Positions 13,027 to 25,822 of a stretch of DNA of 64,000 nt are shown piece by piece (the first letter of the stretch is position 1; each line of letters opens with the position of its first letter). The stretch lies in the NCBI GenBank assembly GCA_949152475.1, contig OX424562.1, positions 20,770,209-20,834,208 on the forward strand, read 5' to 3'. Origin of the DNA: Terebella lapidaria. Lineage: Eukaryota > Annelida > Polychaeta > Terebellida > Terebellidae. The position numbers and the translations under genes are program-made. Below the pieces are notes generated by a model that did no database searches, was not told the origin of the DNA, and saw only the letters and a list, made by a program, of their open reading frames with translations.

Positions 13027-13492
13027 TGAAAGTAAGTATCGATTAATTACCATCAATACAACCAGATTTTGATGATGCCAACGGCAGACTAAAAATACAA
13101 CATTTTGCAATAGAAACAAAGCTCAAAGACACACTGGCGTCATCAGGGGTAGATAGTGTGTGTAATGTAGTTGTTTCTACTGTATACCTGATGGAATTAT
13201 CATACAACTAACAACCTATGAAACTAGTTTCGAAATCCGGAAAAAACCCCATGGAATAGATACATTGTATATGACAAGTACACAGGTACTTAATCACAAG
13301 CCAAAAGGCTACTGAGTTTATGGTATCCTCGGGGAGAGATCTAGCGTCTACCTGCAGTGACTACGGCTCAGTGGTATGAATGTAAAAATCAATCCATTAC
13401 CACCAATACAACTGGATTTTGATGATACCAAATGCAAACGTATAATACAACACAACAAACGTAAAATACAGCAATAGAAACAAAAAAAGAAA
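13027..13492 (-). repeat. Two further copies of the 95-bp dispersed repeat
   Basis: Copies at 13027-13124 and 13380-13492 lie about 0.35 kb apart in the same orientation. Both contain 'ttttgatgat' and 'gcaatagaaacaaa'. Sequence between them is not repeated. Confidence 0.55.
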
Positions 13493-14040
13493 CAGTGACC
13501 AGTGAATGAATAGGAGTAGAGTAAATGACTGTGTGAACAGCAGTTCACCATCTCAATTTCGTGTCACACATGTGATGAAATGAGGTCTTCTTGAGAATAC
13601 AATTGACGAGTTGTATAATCATGCACATGTGCTCACAGGCGTATCACGTACTATGTTGGTGCTCCAAGCACCAGTTTCTCTGTTATGATCCACCACCGAC
13701 AATTTGTGAGTATGACCATTTGGCAATTTCTTCATTACCACCACTGCCATCGAACATTGAAATTCTGACTCAAAAGTACTCCATGAATTTATTTTGGTAT
13801 CTGCTCTCACAATGACTTTGCGAAGATATATATCATATTTTCTGAGAATATATTCATGCTTAAATATATCAAATGAACATGTTCCCCCATCAGTACCCAG
13901 TACCGACACTACATGTAGTCTACTTCATATATCTAACATGTGGTTTGAATGAACATAAATATATAATGTGAATACATCAAACTTGAATACAAACAAATCT
14001 TGAAAGTACATGTCCAGTTGTAACTGTTCGATAGTAGGCC

Positions 14041-14497
14041 TACCGTATTTTCGTGCATTTAAGACTTTTATCATCGGAATAATGTATTTTTTATTTTAGG
14101 AAAACTGACCACTTGTAAGGGCATGCTGTTATATTCGAATACATAAGGATATGGCTTCCAAATTTATATATTTGCAATATATTTAGCTTAGTGAAGCTCA
14201 GTGATCACTATGAATACATTATTTGTCAGGATATGGAATATTGTCGTGGTACTGTACATAAGCCTGGATTCTCCCCCAAAAGGTTACATGTTGGGTATAT
14301 AGATTGACAGAAAGTAATCTTCCAAGAATTCTTTTGGGGTGTGCCTATTGTGCAAGAAAAATTGCAGTATGATCTAGTTAATGCTTTTGACCAGCCAAAA
14401 GCAAAGTGGTTCGCTTATAAGGGCATGCTCTTAAATTCTAATATAATGGCATATTCGATTATCAGGGCATGCCTCCAAAAGCGCAATTTTACAGTAA
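14041..14497. mobile_element. Small MITE with imperfect 20-bp ends
   Basis: The left end TACCGTATTTTCGTGCATTT and the inverted right end (CTGTAAAATTGCGCTTTT) are similar. A related right part is at 39.9-40.2 kb, sharing 'aatgcttttgacc' and 'gcttataagggcat'. The palindrome-like ends and size are MITE-like; the superfamily is unknown. Confidence 0.45.
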
Positions 14498-15125
14498 AGA
14501 CATAATGTCATGAGGACACCTGTCTGGGTGTCCTGTCCGCATACATTAGTATTTTTTTTCACTCAACATGGTGAGACATACTTTTACGTAATCGCCAATG
14601 GGCCAAAACATGTGTAACTATGTTATTGTTGTTATGGTGATTAACCCAGTGAATTTAAATAAAATATTAGGGTACACACTCACATTTCAAGGCCCTATAT
14701 GAATCAATGTAAATTGTCCCATTTCGGACCCTCTTATCTCTATGAAAGGGGAAGAGACTCAACATATTGCTTTTTTTTCCGACAACTATATCACTCGGCA
14801 GTAATAAAAAAAGCCATTTCGTCATATGGTCACACGCTCGTTTTCCCGCTATTTCCAAATGAAAAAAAAAATCCAGTTTCCGACCGTCTTGTCGACGAGC
14901 CTCTGACAGCCAAGGTCCCCTCGAAACGTGTGTTCGGCGTAGGAATACCAGACATTTAATGTTTTGTCAAAACGACATGTACTGCAATGTTCGAAGCTTT
15001 TTAGCTGTAAAACACTAAAAGTTAAATGCGTAAAATCCACAAAGACTGCATATATGCCATGAAATCCAAGTTTTTTTAGGCACTATTTGATTGGGTACAC
15101 AGGTGTGATGCCATAAAGTATTATT

Positions 15126-15491
15126 CTTTTGTTCGCACCAGGGCCATATTTTCGAAACGGCCCTCTCAGAGAGGGCTGTATACGGCTCTGGCCCAGCATG
15201 TGGAAACTGTCCGTAACGACTGCGAGTGTACAAGTACAAACACGAGTGTATGCTAAAAACTACACATGTTTGTTCACTTGAGTCGTTTTCATCATTATTT
15301 ATTTGCCGACATTTAATCCAGATGATGTCACAAACTGCATGCTGTGAATGATTATGTAGATACCAGGTCATACTATGTTGGTGGTGTACAGTTTGTACAC
15401 TCTCAGTCGTTACGGGCTGGAGAGCTGTATTATAATACTGCCCTCTCTGAGAGGGCCGTGTTGAAAATATGGCCCTGATGCGAACAAAAGA
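15126..15491. mobile_element. Fold-back MITE with ends of about 100 bp, CAGGGCC-type
   Basis: The left arm (CTTTTGTTCGCACCAGGGCC onward) and the inverted right arm pair over about 100 bp, including 'ggccctctcagagagggc'. A CAGGGCC end would fit hAT elements, but no clean 8-bp duplication is seen; the flanking bases are themselves inverted. The 192-codon minus-strand frame here follows from this inverted repeat. Confidence 0.65.
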
Positions 15492-15781
15492 AAAAAAATG
15501 CATTGTGTCGGATAAGGCCCATGCCTTTCCAATTATCGTAAATAAGGCCCTCACCCCTCGTATTAGACACATACTCAGGTTCATCCAATACATAATTCAT
15601 TGGGCCCAGTCTTTTTGGATGAAACTAGAAATGGACTAACGTGGTAAGTGGTCTAATCTTCCGAGCAAACCATATGTTGGTGTCAATTACTATGCATCAA
15701 CAGGAATGTAACATTCAGCACATTCTGAACTACTCATGCCCATTTTTTTTCTTCAAATTGATCAATAAATGATTTTACAGA

Positions 15782-15889
15782 ATGCCACGACCTCAAGTAC
15801 GAAAATCAGCCACTCGGGCTCTCAGAATCACACTTGAAAGTGATACTGTTTCTGACGTGGATGCGCCAGACGATGATATAATAATGTAG
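15782..15889 (+). CDS. Short open frame of unknown origin, possibly a gene fragment
   Basis: This 35-codon frame starts MPRPQVRKSATRALRI and becomes acidic (SDTVSDVDAPDDD). Basic-then-acidic composition is common at the start of transposon-encoded or nuclear proteins. It is not recognised, has no visible continuation, and lies upstream of the decayed transposon at 16.7-21.5 kb. It could be chance. Confidence 0.15.
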   Translation: MPRPQVRKSATRALRITLESDTVSDVDAPDDDIIM

Positions 15890-17094
15890 TGCCTGTATCC
15901 TACATAATGATGATATCAAAACCAGAAGATCATCTTTCCAAACAGGATTATAGGTTAGAAGCTGATTACCATGAGGTTGGTGAGGTTCACAGAACCTTCC
16001 AGACAACATTCCGAAGCAGCTGGTGAACAGTATAATCAGAATAGACATTCAAGTGAAGGGAATGTCAACCAGGAGAGAAGCGAGAACAGGTGGCAATGGC
16101 CGCCTGAGATTGGTGGTGTAGATCAACAGAATCAGAATTAGCCACATCATCTGAATAATTAGCAGCATGCCAGACAACCACCAACCCTGAAGCCCAGCAA
16201 AATCTTGTCATGGCAGCCAGAAATGGCAGAGACTGGAATACATAATATCTAGCTATTCATCGTCGAGGGTCACAGGACATCATCAGGAATCACGAAGTTT
16301 GAGTCAACAATATCATAGAGACGTTTGATCTATACTTCACCTATATCTATACTTCAAGACATCCTTCATGTTATTATCCGAGAGACAAACAGGGAAGCAG
16401 AGAGAGACATGAAGGAAGCTAGATGTCAGGAGCTGAAATCTTTTTCAGTCGTCTGATTCTAGGTAGGCTGTATCACTTGATACTTGATACTTCATGATAT
16501 ATCTCATGAAGCACTGGAAAAGCTGTGGGTACCTCACATTCGGAAACCTATATATTCCGTGTCATTATGAGTATCAATCGATTAGAGCTATGTTGCGTTT
16601 CTCCTGGCTTGACAATAAGGCAACAGGCGAGCAGAAAAGGACCCGCAACAAAATGGCTCCTATCCGAGATGTCTAGATTTCTTCATAAGTTTTACATACC
16701 TGGTCCAGACATGACCATAGATGGGCAGTTTTACAGTAATTGGGCCAATAATGAATTTTAGGTTTTCCTGTTTAAAAAATTGGGTGATAATTACATGAGC
16801 ATATTTATGTTCACATAAGAAGGAGTCTTGAAAATAAATCCAGGAACTCAAGACGGTATGAAAATATCTGCATCCAACCCGAAGTTATGACTGTTTTCAC
16901 CTCAAATTTTGTCATGTTTTCGTATCCCATTTTGATAAATTTCTATTCAAAGACCGCATGAATATTGCCATGACTTATAATATGCATGAAAACAGTTGAT
17001 ACACCACAATTGTTACAGAACGAATCAAATTCGATATGCAGCAGTACGTTATATATGTGTGGCAGGCATAATTAAAAGCCATGAAATTTCCGTA

Positions 17095-20000
17095 AAAAAA
17101 TGTCCCTTCCGTCATAAATTTGTAAGACATGATTTACACACAAAATGTTGGAGAAGACTGCCACTCTTTATATGTGTATTATTTTCCTATGAGGTCAATA
17201 ATTCGCGTTCAGATACTTGTTAAATGGAATGATCCGCATCACTTATGGAGTTTTCCGTCATATGTGTGTCCTTTCCGTCATATTTCATTCTTGTGTGCCA
17301 TGAACTATATCTTCCTACTATTTGGACAATTCCATTTTGTTCCCATGTGTGGTGTATTCTAGCTGTTGTAGAAATTTAAACTATATAGACTCGAGAAGTT
17401 ACGTGGATCCGGGAAATTACCAGAGTCTCCTCATACATATGCCCAAAATGTTGCTGATTTGATGCACCTGGCAACTCCACGTAAGCAACAAGCGCTAGAT
17501 CGTCGAGGGATTGTCAGATGCCTTGATGAAGAAATGGTCACGACAGGTGTGAAGGAACATCTGGGCAAGATGAACATGATGAAGAGGAAAAGGCAGAGAA
17601 ACCAAAGAGAAAGAAAACAGTTACGTGTTGTTGCTACCAGCGTCCCAGGAAAGCGGGGAGCAATGACAAAGTATGCAGCTAGACTCGGCATCAATCGTAC
17701 TGTTGGCTAATGGAAATACAATACGGAAATACAAAGACGGGCAAAGAGATCTGATGCTCTCTCAGAAGACACAAAGCAGACTATTGCAGACTTTTGGAGG
17801 TCACCAGAAATCTCACGCATACTCCCGTTGAAAAAACGAGTGAAGAAGGGAAAGCCCACATATTTATTAGAGAAGACGTACACATCAGCATTCCGTTCCA
17901 AGAAACACCACAATATATAAAAAAAAACAATACAGAGTAGGAGATTGTTCCTACATCAAAAACAAACCCGTCAACGTAGGTAAACTACGTTACCAAGAGA
18001 GAATGGTTTGCTGCTGTAAACCTTGCGAAAATGCAAAGCTGAAACTGATAGCATCGAACAGAACATGCATTGCGGAATAACTGCCAGGACGCGCACCAAA
18101 AAACTCCTGTGACACACGAGATGTGGGACTATTCTGTATACACCTTGAAGAAAACGGGGAAATCCTCTCGCATCCATACTCTGATCGAAAAAGAAAGAAC
18201 CGTCAAGGAACTGGTCAATTTGTGCAAGGTGGAAATTTCCAATCTCGGACCCCATCTATTTCGTGCCAAAGGGCAACAGCAACAGCTCGCCATAGCTCAC
18301 AGTCGAATGCCTGTAATTTCTGATGTAATGGTAATGGACTTTTCCAAGAACTATTGCTGCTCGCTTCAAGACGAAGTTCAGAGCTACCATTGGAACCAAG
18401 CCCAATGTACAGTTCATCCCATGGTAGACTATGTTAACGCCACTAATGAAGTTGGAGCAGCTACCCACATTCAGTTGTTTGTAGCTATATCAGAGGATCT
18501 TCATCACGATGCTCCTGCCGTCGCTCATTCCCTATCACTAGCTGAAGAATACCTGCGAGAAGCCCTTGATATGACAAGAATAACACAGTTTACCGACAGC
18601 TGTGCAATACAGTACTGAAGCAAAACAACTGTCATGGATTTATCGAAGTTTAAAGTTTAGTCACAGCGTCACTTCGAAGCAAGCCATGGGAAGTCCCCTG
18701 CTGACGGCTTGGGAGCTATTGTGAAGAAGGCCGCCACTCGGGCTGTGACAAACAAAAAAGGGACAATTGTGAAAGCGGAAGACCTCTGCAAGACAAATAC
18801 GATGATCGTCGGTGACAGTGTGTTTCCATCAAAAATAAAGGAGGACACCAGGCGAACATTTTTTGATGTAGAAGCGGAGGAAATAGATCATGACAATCAA
18901 CATCCAAACACCAAACCCTAAAAAGAATCATGAATATCCACTGCATTGTGGCACAATCGGACAACCTTGTTCAAATGAGAAATCTTTCTTTCTTCTGCGC
19001 ACATTGTTATCTTGGAGAGGACACTCGCTGCACAAATGAAGATATTGTTGGAACGTGGAAGCATGTCCATCTTCAAAGCAGAGATGAACAAATCAACTGT
19101 ATCTTTCATTTGTTTGCATACAGCAGATTTTCTGAACCTTGAATTCTGGCCCAAATTACATCTAAAAGATCAGAATTCAGTTTTGAATTATGTATAATGC
19201 TTATGTTATCCTTAACCCTGGGATTATCTTCCAACACACAGAATAACCTTGATGCTTCTAATGCGCAGCAAACTTCCCGTGGCAGTAAATGCATTGCATG
19301 TATCCTTTCAATGTATATTGATGTGCTTATATTAACACTTTGCTTGTCTCTAACATTCCTTTTTTTGTGGCTTCCCCTTGGTGGTAGAATTATAATTGTA
19401 TTATCCTGTTGTAGCATGTAATAATCTGAACCTGTTTTAGTTCCAACAGCCCAGGGTGTATCAGCCGCAGCGACTTCCCTGAGTGCAGATCACAGTGATG
19501 CACCAGATTCAACTTCAACAAATATTTCATTTTTCCAAATTTGCTTGTACATGTGATACTCTAGCTCTGCACTCTCCCATACCTCTGCACTTCGTCAGTG
19601 AATTGTACTTGCTTGTAGTAGAGATTAAGTCTTCCTAATACCACCATCATCGTTTTCTTCAGCCTTTAGTTCTCCCTGTAACATCCAGGTCGTATGCTCA
19701 CAACAAGCTGAACAAGCAAGGGATCCAGATGCAATCGTTTTAAATGACAATGACTACTATGCAGTATATTATACTGATACAATGGCTTTCTATGTGGGAC
19801 GAATCGTGCAAATGTACTTTTATCGCAGAGAGCCAGCTGAGTATGTTGTTCCTGGATCGCAACTAAAAGGCGACCAGAGTGTGTTTCCAAGGCATGAGTC
19901 TTCTTCTGCCCAATAAAACTGTGAGGAGCAGGCCCATTCCATGTGGCTGATCTAAAAGACATTCTGACAAAGTTTGCGAACTTGAAAAAAAAAACAATTT

Positions 20001-21270
20001 CTGAAGGACAAAGATCTTTGACACAGAGGTGTTCCGCTGAGGTCACCATGGTCACATTTTGAATTTGTACTGAAGAAAAGCTTCATTTTAGACAATTTCT
20101 GATGTCTTTGGCCATTAACAATATTGCTAATAAAAATATCCAATGTATAATTCAATGTGAAGTAAGTATACAATGCATGCATACATTGGATGTTCCCTTT
20201 GTACTACATGTGTGGACATTGATCAAAATGAGTCCATTTGTAATGGAATAATGATGTACGTGTTCAGATCGATAAGGGTTTTAGATGATTTTTCATGCTT
20301 TACTCAATGTCAAATTGTTGTCCTTTCCGGTATTATAGATCTGAAGCTCTATTGCGAGTTTATGTTGTAATGGAATTACATGTATTTGGTGGTTCACAGC
20401 TGCTACATTTTTGCGTTTTACACTCCAAAGGGGAAGTCGATTGATGTTGATTATATATTTTGACAGATTGTTGGGGCATTGTTTTTGACCCATGACTAAT
20501 GCTATTGTAAAGTGATGCTGCTTATGTTTGTGTAGATAGAGTGATTTCCCAAGCTTAGCTAAGATTGACAGTGTTAGGATATGACATGAAGCTACAAATT
20601 TCAAAAATAAGCAAGAATAGAATTTATTGTATTGCATGAAACCCTCTCTAGGAAATGTCAAACGAATTGGCCTTTCCGATATAATTTAGTGCATAATCTA
20701 TTTTATGTCCTGCCATCAGCTAGCATTTCAGTTGTTTACCATGAAATATATTTTCATTGTGGAAGCTGATTCAGTATTATTCGGACATACATTAGTGCAA
20801 TTACCAATGAATATTTTGGGCGAAAAAGCCCACTTCATTGGAATAACCACCCGCAATATAATTTTAAACTCAGTCGCTGCTAAAACATATTAGCATTAAT
20901 TGTGCCCTTTCAGCCTAAAATACTGGCATGTGTTGATGTGATGTTAGTAATAACATAAAAGTGATTCATAAGCAGGGATAAAGTTTGATATATACATTTA
21001 AATTCCTCAACACTCGATGTCAAACTTTTTGTCCTTTCCGTCATTGTTGACTGAACGTCTTAAAATGGCTCGGAAATGATGAATCAATGTTACATTATTG
21101 GTGGATATGAGTTTTATTGTTTTGTCAAGTTTCATCAGTGAGGGGATTGACTTATTAGGGTGTTTACATACTTCATTGAGAAATATTGGAAAATGAGGAA
21201 CAGAAAACATTTTCATCAAGTGTCAAATGAGACCTGCAGCATACAGTGTCAAAATAATGTCCTTTCCGTC
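17095..21270 (+). repeat. Repeated TGTCCTTTCCGTCAT motif around the decayed transposase-like gene
   Basis: Copies or near copies in the same orientation lie at about 17101, 17250 and 17268 on the left, and at about 20320, 20668, 21029 and 21258 on the right. On the right they sit in longer similar contexts (TGTCAAA just before) at spacings of about 357, 359 and 227 bp. Another copy is at about 40503. These look like subterminal repeats of the element, or a diverged satellite inside it. Confidence 0.5.
17400..19910 (+). pseudogene. Broken transposase-like gene, different family from the 56-61 kb gene
   Basis: Fragments in several frames carry words of a family that, from memory, is widespread in metazoan genomes but uncharacterised. 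They include a basic N-terminal part (about 17.46-17.9 kb), a CxPCENAKLKL cysteine segment (about 18.0 kb), MDFSKNYCCSLQDEVQSYHW (about 18.34 kb), EASHGKSPADGLGAIVKKAA (about 18.7 kb), and a C-terminal NDYYAVYYTDTMAFYVGRI domain near 19.75 kb. An intron-like gap with an acceptor-like TGTTTTAG at about 19.44 kb precedes a serine-rich stretch, so this was not a processed copy. It has at least four breaks. The acidic residues in the MDFSKNY and SEDLHHD contexts suggest an RNase H-like fold, which is inference. Confidence 0.6.
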
Positions 21271-22019
21271 ATAATTGATATTGTTAAAAATACCAGGGTG
21301 TGCGCAATGTTAAATATCTCGACTTTTGAAACAGATATTGACATCCCGTTTTGTTTTTTACTAAAAGCCATATACATCACAATTCTACTTGATCAACAGT
21401 GATTATGCACTTTGATATTTTGGCATTTCGAGACAAAAGTGACCCAATTACTGTAAAATTGCTCAGATGAGTTTTTTCAAGATTGCACGAACAGCGTACC
21501 TGCTAAGTACATCGAAATCTGTTAGAACTGTGATGCTGTGATGGTGTCTGAAATAGAATCTCTGAAGATATATTTTGTTTGAGCTTCAACAATAAATAAT
21601 GGTTTTCATTTACATTCGAGTTTGATGGATACATTTAGTTTGTTGTACCGGTATATATGTTACTGACATAATTTATGTATATTTGCTCATGTGAGCGACA
21701 ATGGCGCAAAGACTGGACCTAATCTCATAACACTAATGGTAACAAAGACTACTTTGTTGATTTGACAACTCCAGTTTTTGTTTCTCCATCCTCTTTCGTG
21801 GAATATTAATTTGTGCATGGCAGTTTCATATTTCTTCATCTGGTATAAAGTTTTTTAGGTTTTAATCCGAAAGTTTTGCAATAAATATCGCTTGGTTACT
21901 GTGATACTGAAGTGATTTATAATATGTGTGTGTTTAATAGTGATTTTTTTGCCCTGTTCTCAAATCCCCAGTCTGCGTTGGGCAGCCATTATGATTTTTT
22001 GTATGCGCATTACTATCCA

Positions 22020-22680
22020 ATTTAGAGAGCTCCAAAGGGGCCAAAATGCACAAATTGGCATTGAATTTGACTTTTGACCTCATTTACAGGACAAAATGGC
22101 TAATATCTCACTTATTATCGATTTTACCGTTCAGGAATCAATTGTGGACATATAGGAAATGAGATATGCTGAATATTCTCATGACCTCGAATTTGACCTC
22201 TGACCTCATTTTCAAAGTCACAGGACAAAATGGCTAATATCTCGCTTATTATCGACTTTACAGCTTAGGAATCAATTGCGAACATATAGGAAATAATATA
22301 TTCTGAATATTGTCCTGACCTTAAATTTGACCTTTGACCTGATTTTCAAGGTGACAGGACAAAATGGCTAATATCTCGCTTATTGACTCCATAGTGTGAG
22401 AATCAATGATGGACATTTAGGAAATGTTATACGCCAAATACTCTGATGACCTTGAGTTTGACATTTGCCTTCATTTTCAAGGCCACAGGAAAAATCGCTA
22501 ATATCTCTCTGATTATTGAATTTACAGCTTAGCAATCAACTGTGGACATGATATATGCTTAATATTATATATGCAGAATATTCTCTTGACTTTGAATTTA
22601 ACCAGTGACCTGGCTAACATCCAAAATATTAAACATATATTGTCCGGTAACCTATCTTTGGCTCTTGGCCTAATTTTTCT
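22020..22680. repeat. 134-bp satellite array, second locus
   Basis: Four units of the same monomer as at 50.7-51.8 kb occur at spacings of 134, 134 and 132 bp. The array ends in 'ttgtccggtaaccta' and 'ggctcttggcctaattttt', like the right end of the 50.5-kb element. The left AGGTTACC end is missing here. Confidence 0.8.
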
Positions 22681-23290
22681 TTCGCCATTTTTGTTTCCGC
22701 GCGATATATCGAGAATGGTTGAACGTATCGTCTTCGAATTTTCACAACTCCTCAGACATATTATGTAGATGTGCTGTATAGTTCTTGGAACTTTGTTTTC
22801 GCGCATGCATCACTGTAGAAGAACGCTATCGATTTTATGGTCATATGGTCAAACGACCTTTGACCTAGAGCTCAAAAGAGTTTCGCCAAGTCATCCTTGA
22901 TGTTTCCTGCATATCTCGGAAATTGTGTGTCCTATAGCGAAACGGACATTATTTTCATTATGCTAGGTAAACATGTCTTAGGGGTATTTGGGATGAACTT
23001 TGATCTAGACTTGGAATTTTGTTTACAACATTTTTCATTTGCATCAATATTTTGGAAATGATGCGTCGTAATGCGAAAGGGAGCTTTTTGTGGACTCGTT
23101 GCCCAAAACAAACATTTCTTTGGGGTATCAGGGAGAAACTATGACCTTGACCTGAATTTTTTTCGCTAACTCGGCATTTTAACACATTCGTCCATATCTG
23201 TCCATATGAAATGGTGCGCCATAGAACGAATCGGACGTTATTTTCTGACTCATCGTCCTAGAAAAACATGTATTGATGATAATTTTTTTT
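22680..23290. repeat. Strongly diverged tandem array of about 150 bp period
   Basis: Three to four degenerate units share 'catatctcggaaa...cgaa..ggacattattttc' and 'gaccttgacctgaattttttt' words. It follows the 134-bp array, as a second array does at 51.85 kb. A weakly similar 'cgtcatacgaatttc' stretch is at about 41.3 kb. Confidence 0.5.
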
Positions 23291-23589
23291 GTATCTAAAA
23301 TTCAGCTTGTTTCAAATTATTCTGTCCAAAGCATTTTGATGTCTTGTCGTCTAATTCATACGAATTTCGATCATGATCTAGTTTCATATATTACACATGT
23401 TACTGCTTGTTGTTGTTATACCCTAATAAATACTTCCACAATGTTCATCCGTCACTTTTTGACACTGATTTTAATAAATACATAAGAAAACACTCATTAT
23501 GGAAAAACATCTTATTCTTGTATTATCTTTGCATCTGGTCAAATCAAATCAAATTTCATCGTGATCACAAACAATCTACATATTTTCAT

Positions 23590-24960
23590 ATTTAGTCCCG
23601 GAGGCATCCCACATAAGTTGAGGTTTAAATCTGGGTTGCTTCCGAATTTCTGAACGTCATATATGCTCACCTGTTCACGCGTTTATACCTGACATTGGAA
23701 TAAAGGTTTTGAAGCAAACTTCTAATTATTGATCATATTATTTATTTTGAATGTAAGTACCTATGGCCATCAAGTCCAGCTTTTTATGATCACACTAACA
23801 AACATACAATCTTAGAGACACTTTTTATGATCACACTAACAAACATACAATGTTAGAGACACATAATATTGATCATATTATTTATTTTGAATGTAAGTAC
23901 CTATGGCCATCAAGTCCAGCTTTTTATGATCACACTAACAAACATACAATCTATTATAACAATTTAGAAATCCAAAACAAAAAACGCAAAAATTGGTTAG
24001 TAATTTTTTTACTTTCATTATCTACTTTCATAAATACAATTTACATATATAATGATTGATTATGGACACGACCCCCGTCTTGATATTATTTATCTAGATT
24101 GACAGAGGCAATCAATACTCCTTTTCGTATTTTCCCTAATGCTTTGTTGAATGGTTCTGTAATTCCCCAACAAAATTCATTTGGAAGTTTTGCATGTACA
24201 TGCTGAAACTGAACTATCATAATTCATTTCCGTGTCCATATTCTGGTTTATTTGGGGAAAACATTGATTGAACTCAATATTGAACCATGTCCAATGGGAT
24301 TTGACAATAATTCCCGCCGGCAACACGATCGATATATTGGTAAAAACTGTAAATATATTATTCTCGTTCCTGAGCTGACGGCGTTTTTACTAGCTAGCTA
24401 TACATACTTGTAGATAATATTTTTTATTTCAGAACTCTTCAATAATGGTCTTCTTGGTATGTCATCAACTTGCGATCAATGTCACGGTATCAGCTCTATA
24501 TGAACGATATTGCAACACCAAATACCTACTTGAAACAGCTAATGAAGAAAAACATTGAACCAATAAACATACTCATTTTTTACTCATAGCATTCAAGAAC
24601 AACATGAAACCATCGCGGACATGTTCTTATTGGTGTGTGTATGTATGGGCAGTGTGTGTATACAAACCATTTTACACGTACTCTGTTTTAAATGCCACAG
24701 AAGAATTGGCATTTTCAAGACTCAATGCATGGACAATGTTTACAAAATCAGTGTAGGTAGTTAACTCTTGAGTGATAGTAGTAAAATCAATGTTAGAGCC
24801 ATGTGAATGTCACAGGAACCCAGTCATCTAGTGAGATCAGGTGCTCCGAATGAGCAGCTGCACATGTCGAATATACACACAGGCAAATCAAGATGCAAAT
24901 ATTTGCATATAATCACTTGAGTCTCAAGGATGGGATCGTCCATTTCTAGGAAATTTTAGC
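23590..24960. repeat. Segment duplicated at 33.40-34.38 kb
   Basis: Blocks in the same order match the receptor intron: 23.59-23.64 with 33.41-33.46 kb ('ggaggcat.ccacat'), 24.31-24.36 with 33.79-33.84 kb ('cacgatcgatatattg'), and 24.81-24.96 with 34.23-34.38 kb ('caggtg.tcc.aa.gag.ag.tgcac', 'ggatggga..gtccattt'). No gene was recognised in either copy. A direct repeat of about 80 bp also occurs at 23.747-23.82 and 23.868-23.95 kb. Confidence 0.55.
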
Positions 24961-25505
24961 ATGATATAGAGACATTTATTTATTCATCTGTGCCGAGGGC
25001 AACAGCGTTGGATAAACCTCTGCAAGAACAATTCCGCTGTGGTTTCAAATAAGGTGATGTTGGAGAATTTGTTCGTTTTTGCCCTTCCGAATCGTGTTTC
25101 AATGACAGTGGTGATATTTTAATACACACACTTATGCCATTTGAACCAGACATCAATTAGGCTTGTCGACTTCTTTCATGAATCGAACTTTTATGTTAGC
25201 AATAATACATCATAATTGACCAAGTTATTAAGAAATGCTATATAGTGAACATCAGCAATGCAATCTTACATGGCTGCTTCGTGTGTAAAATAGTATGATG
25301 CACATAATGTATACGAGGATATTGTGACACGGCCACGGATTATTCAACAAAGACAGAAGGGGGTGAAAATACAATATAATTTCAAATAAGCAAGAACAAT
25401 ATTTGACCGAGCGCATCATCATATGTCTGTAAAAATGACGCCTATTCCCTACCAAAGCTCAGTAGGCCTATAATTGTCACCTCTAGTGGAATGCACACTG
25501 ACATA

Positions 25506-25822
25506 TCACAGAAAACACTCTTTCATCACAAGCGGAATGCCCTGTGGAGGTGGCCTAACGAGTCCTTCCGAATGTACCACGGGTCTACTCCCATACGTCA
25601 GTCTATGTCTGTTGTCATGAGTGAGAAATTTCCGATGTGCACATGTATCACCAGGGACGCGCTGTCCAGACAAGCGCGGTCCGGCATCACGAGAGTTGTA
25701 TCGCCTTAGAGGCGCGTGCACTTTCTCGTGCAGCTGTTGTGCGCGCCTGCGCCGTGTCCGTGGTAGGCATGAGCGGAGGCACTTGGCGAAATTGTAACGT
25801 CTAAAGACTGTACTGAACATGC
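25506..25822 (-). CDS. Receptor coding exon 6 (C-terminal tail)
   Basis: The exon opens after a pyrimidine-rich TTTCCCCTACAG acceptor and encodes the helix-8 region (MFSTVFRRYNF), a cysteine pair that could be palmitoylated (KCLRSCLP), and a basic tail to a stop at 25506-25508. AATAAA signals on the minus strand at 24975-24984 are plausible polyadenylation sites about 0.5 kb downstream. Confidence 0.85.

Larger units (their letters stand above)
16725..21462 (+). mobile_element. Decayed DNA transposon with short TIRs around a transposase-like relic
   Basis: The 23-bp end at 16725-16747 (core TTTTACAGTAATTGGG) recurs inverted at 21440-21462 with two mismatches. AGATG lies just outside both ends (16719-16723 and 21465-21469) and may be a target duplication, although the end alignment is not exact there. 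Between the ends lie the coding relic at 17.4-19.9 kb and copies of a TGTCCTTTCCGTCAT motif on both sides of it. The element is 4.74 kb long. Confidence 0.6.

Noticed and set aside
13619-13909. 96-codon minus-strand open frame
   Set aside because: No recognisable domain, and no splice structure around it.
15139-15478. 8-bp target duplication for the CAGGGCC-ended MITE
   Set aside because: The 8 bases outside the two ends are inverted copies of each other, not direct repeats, so the true ends probably lie further out.
15015-15593. 192-codon minus-strand open frame
   Set aside because: It spans both arms of a fold-back MITE, so the open frame is a by-product of the inverted repeat.
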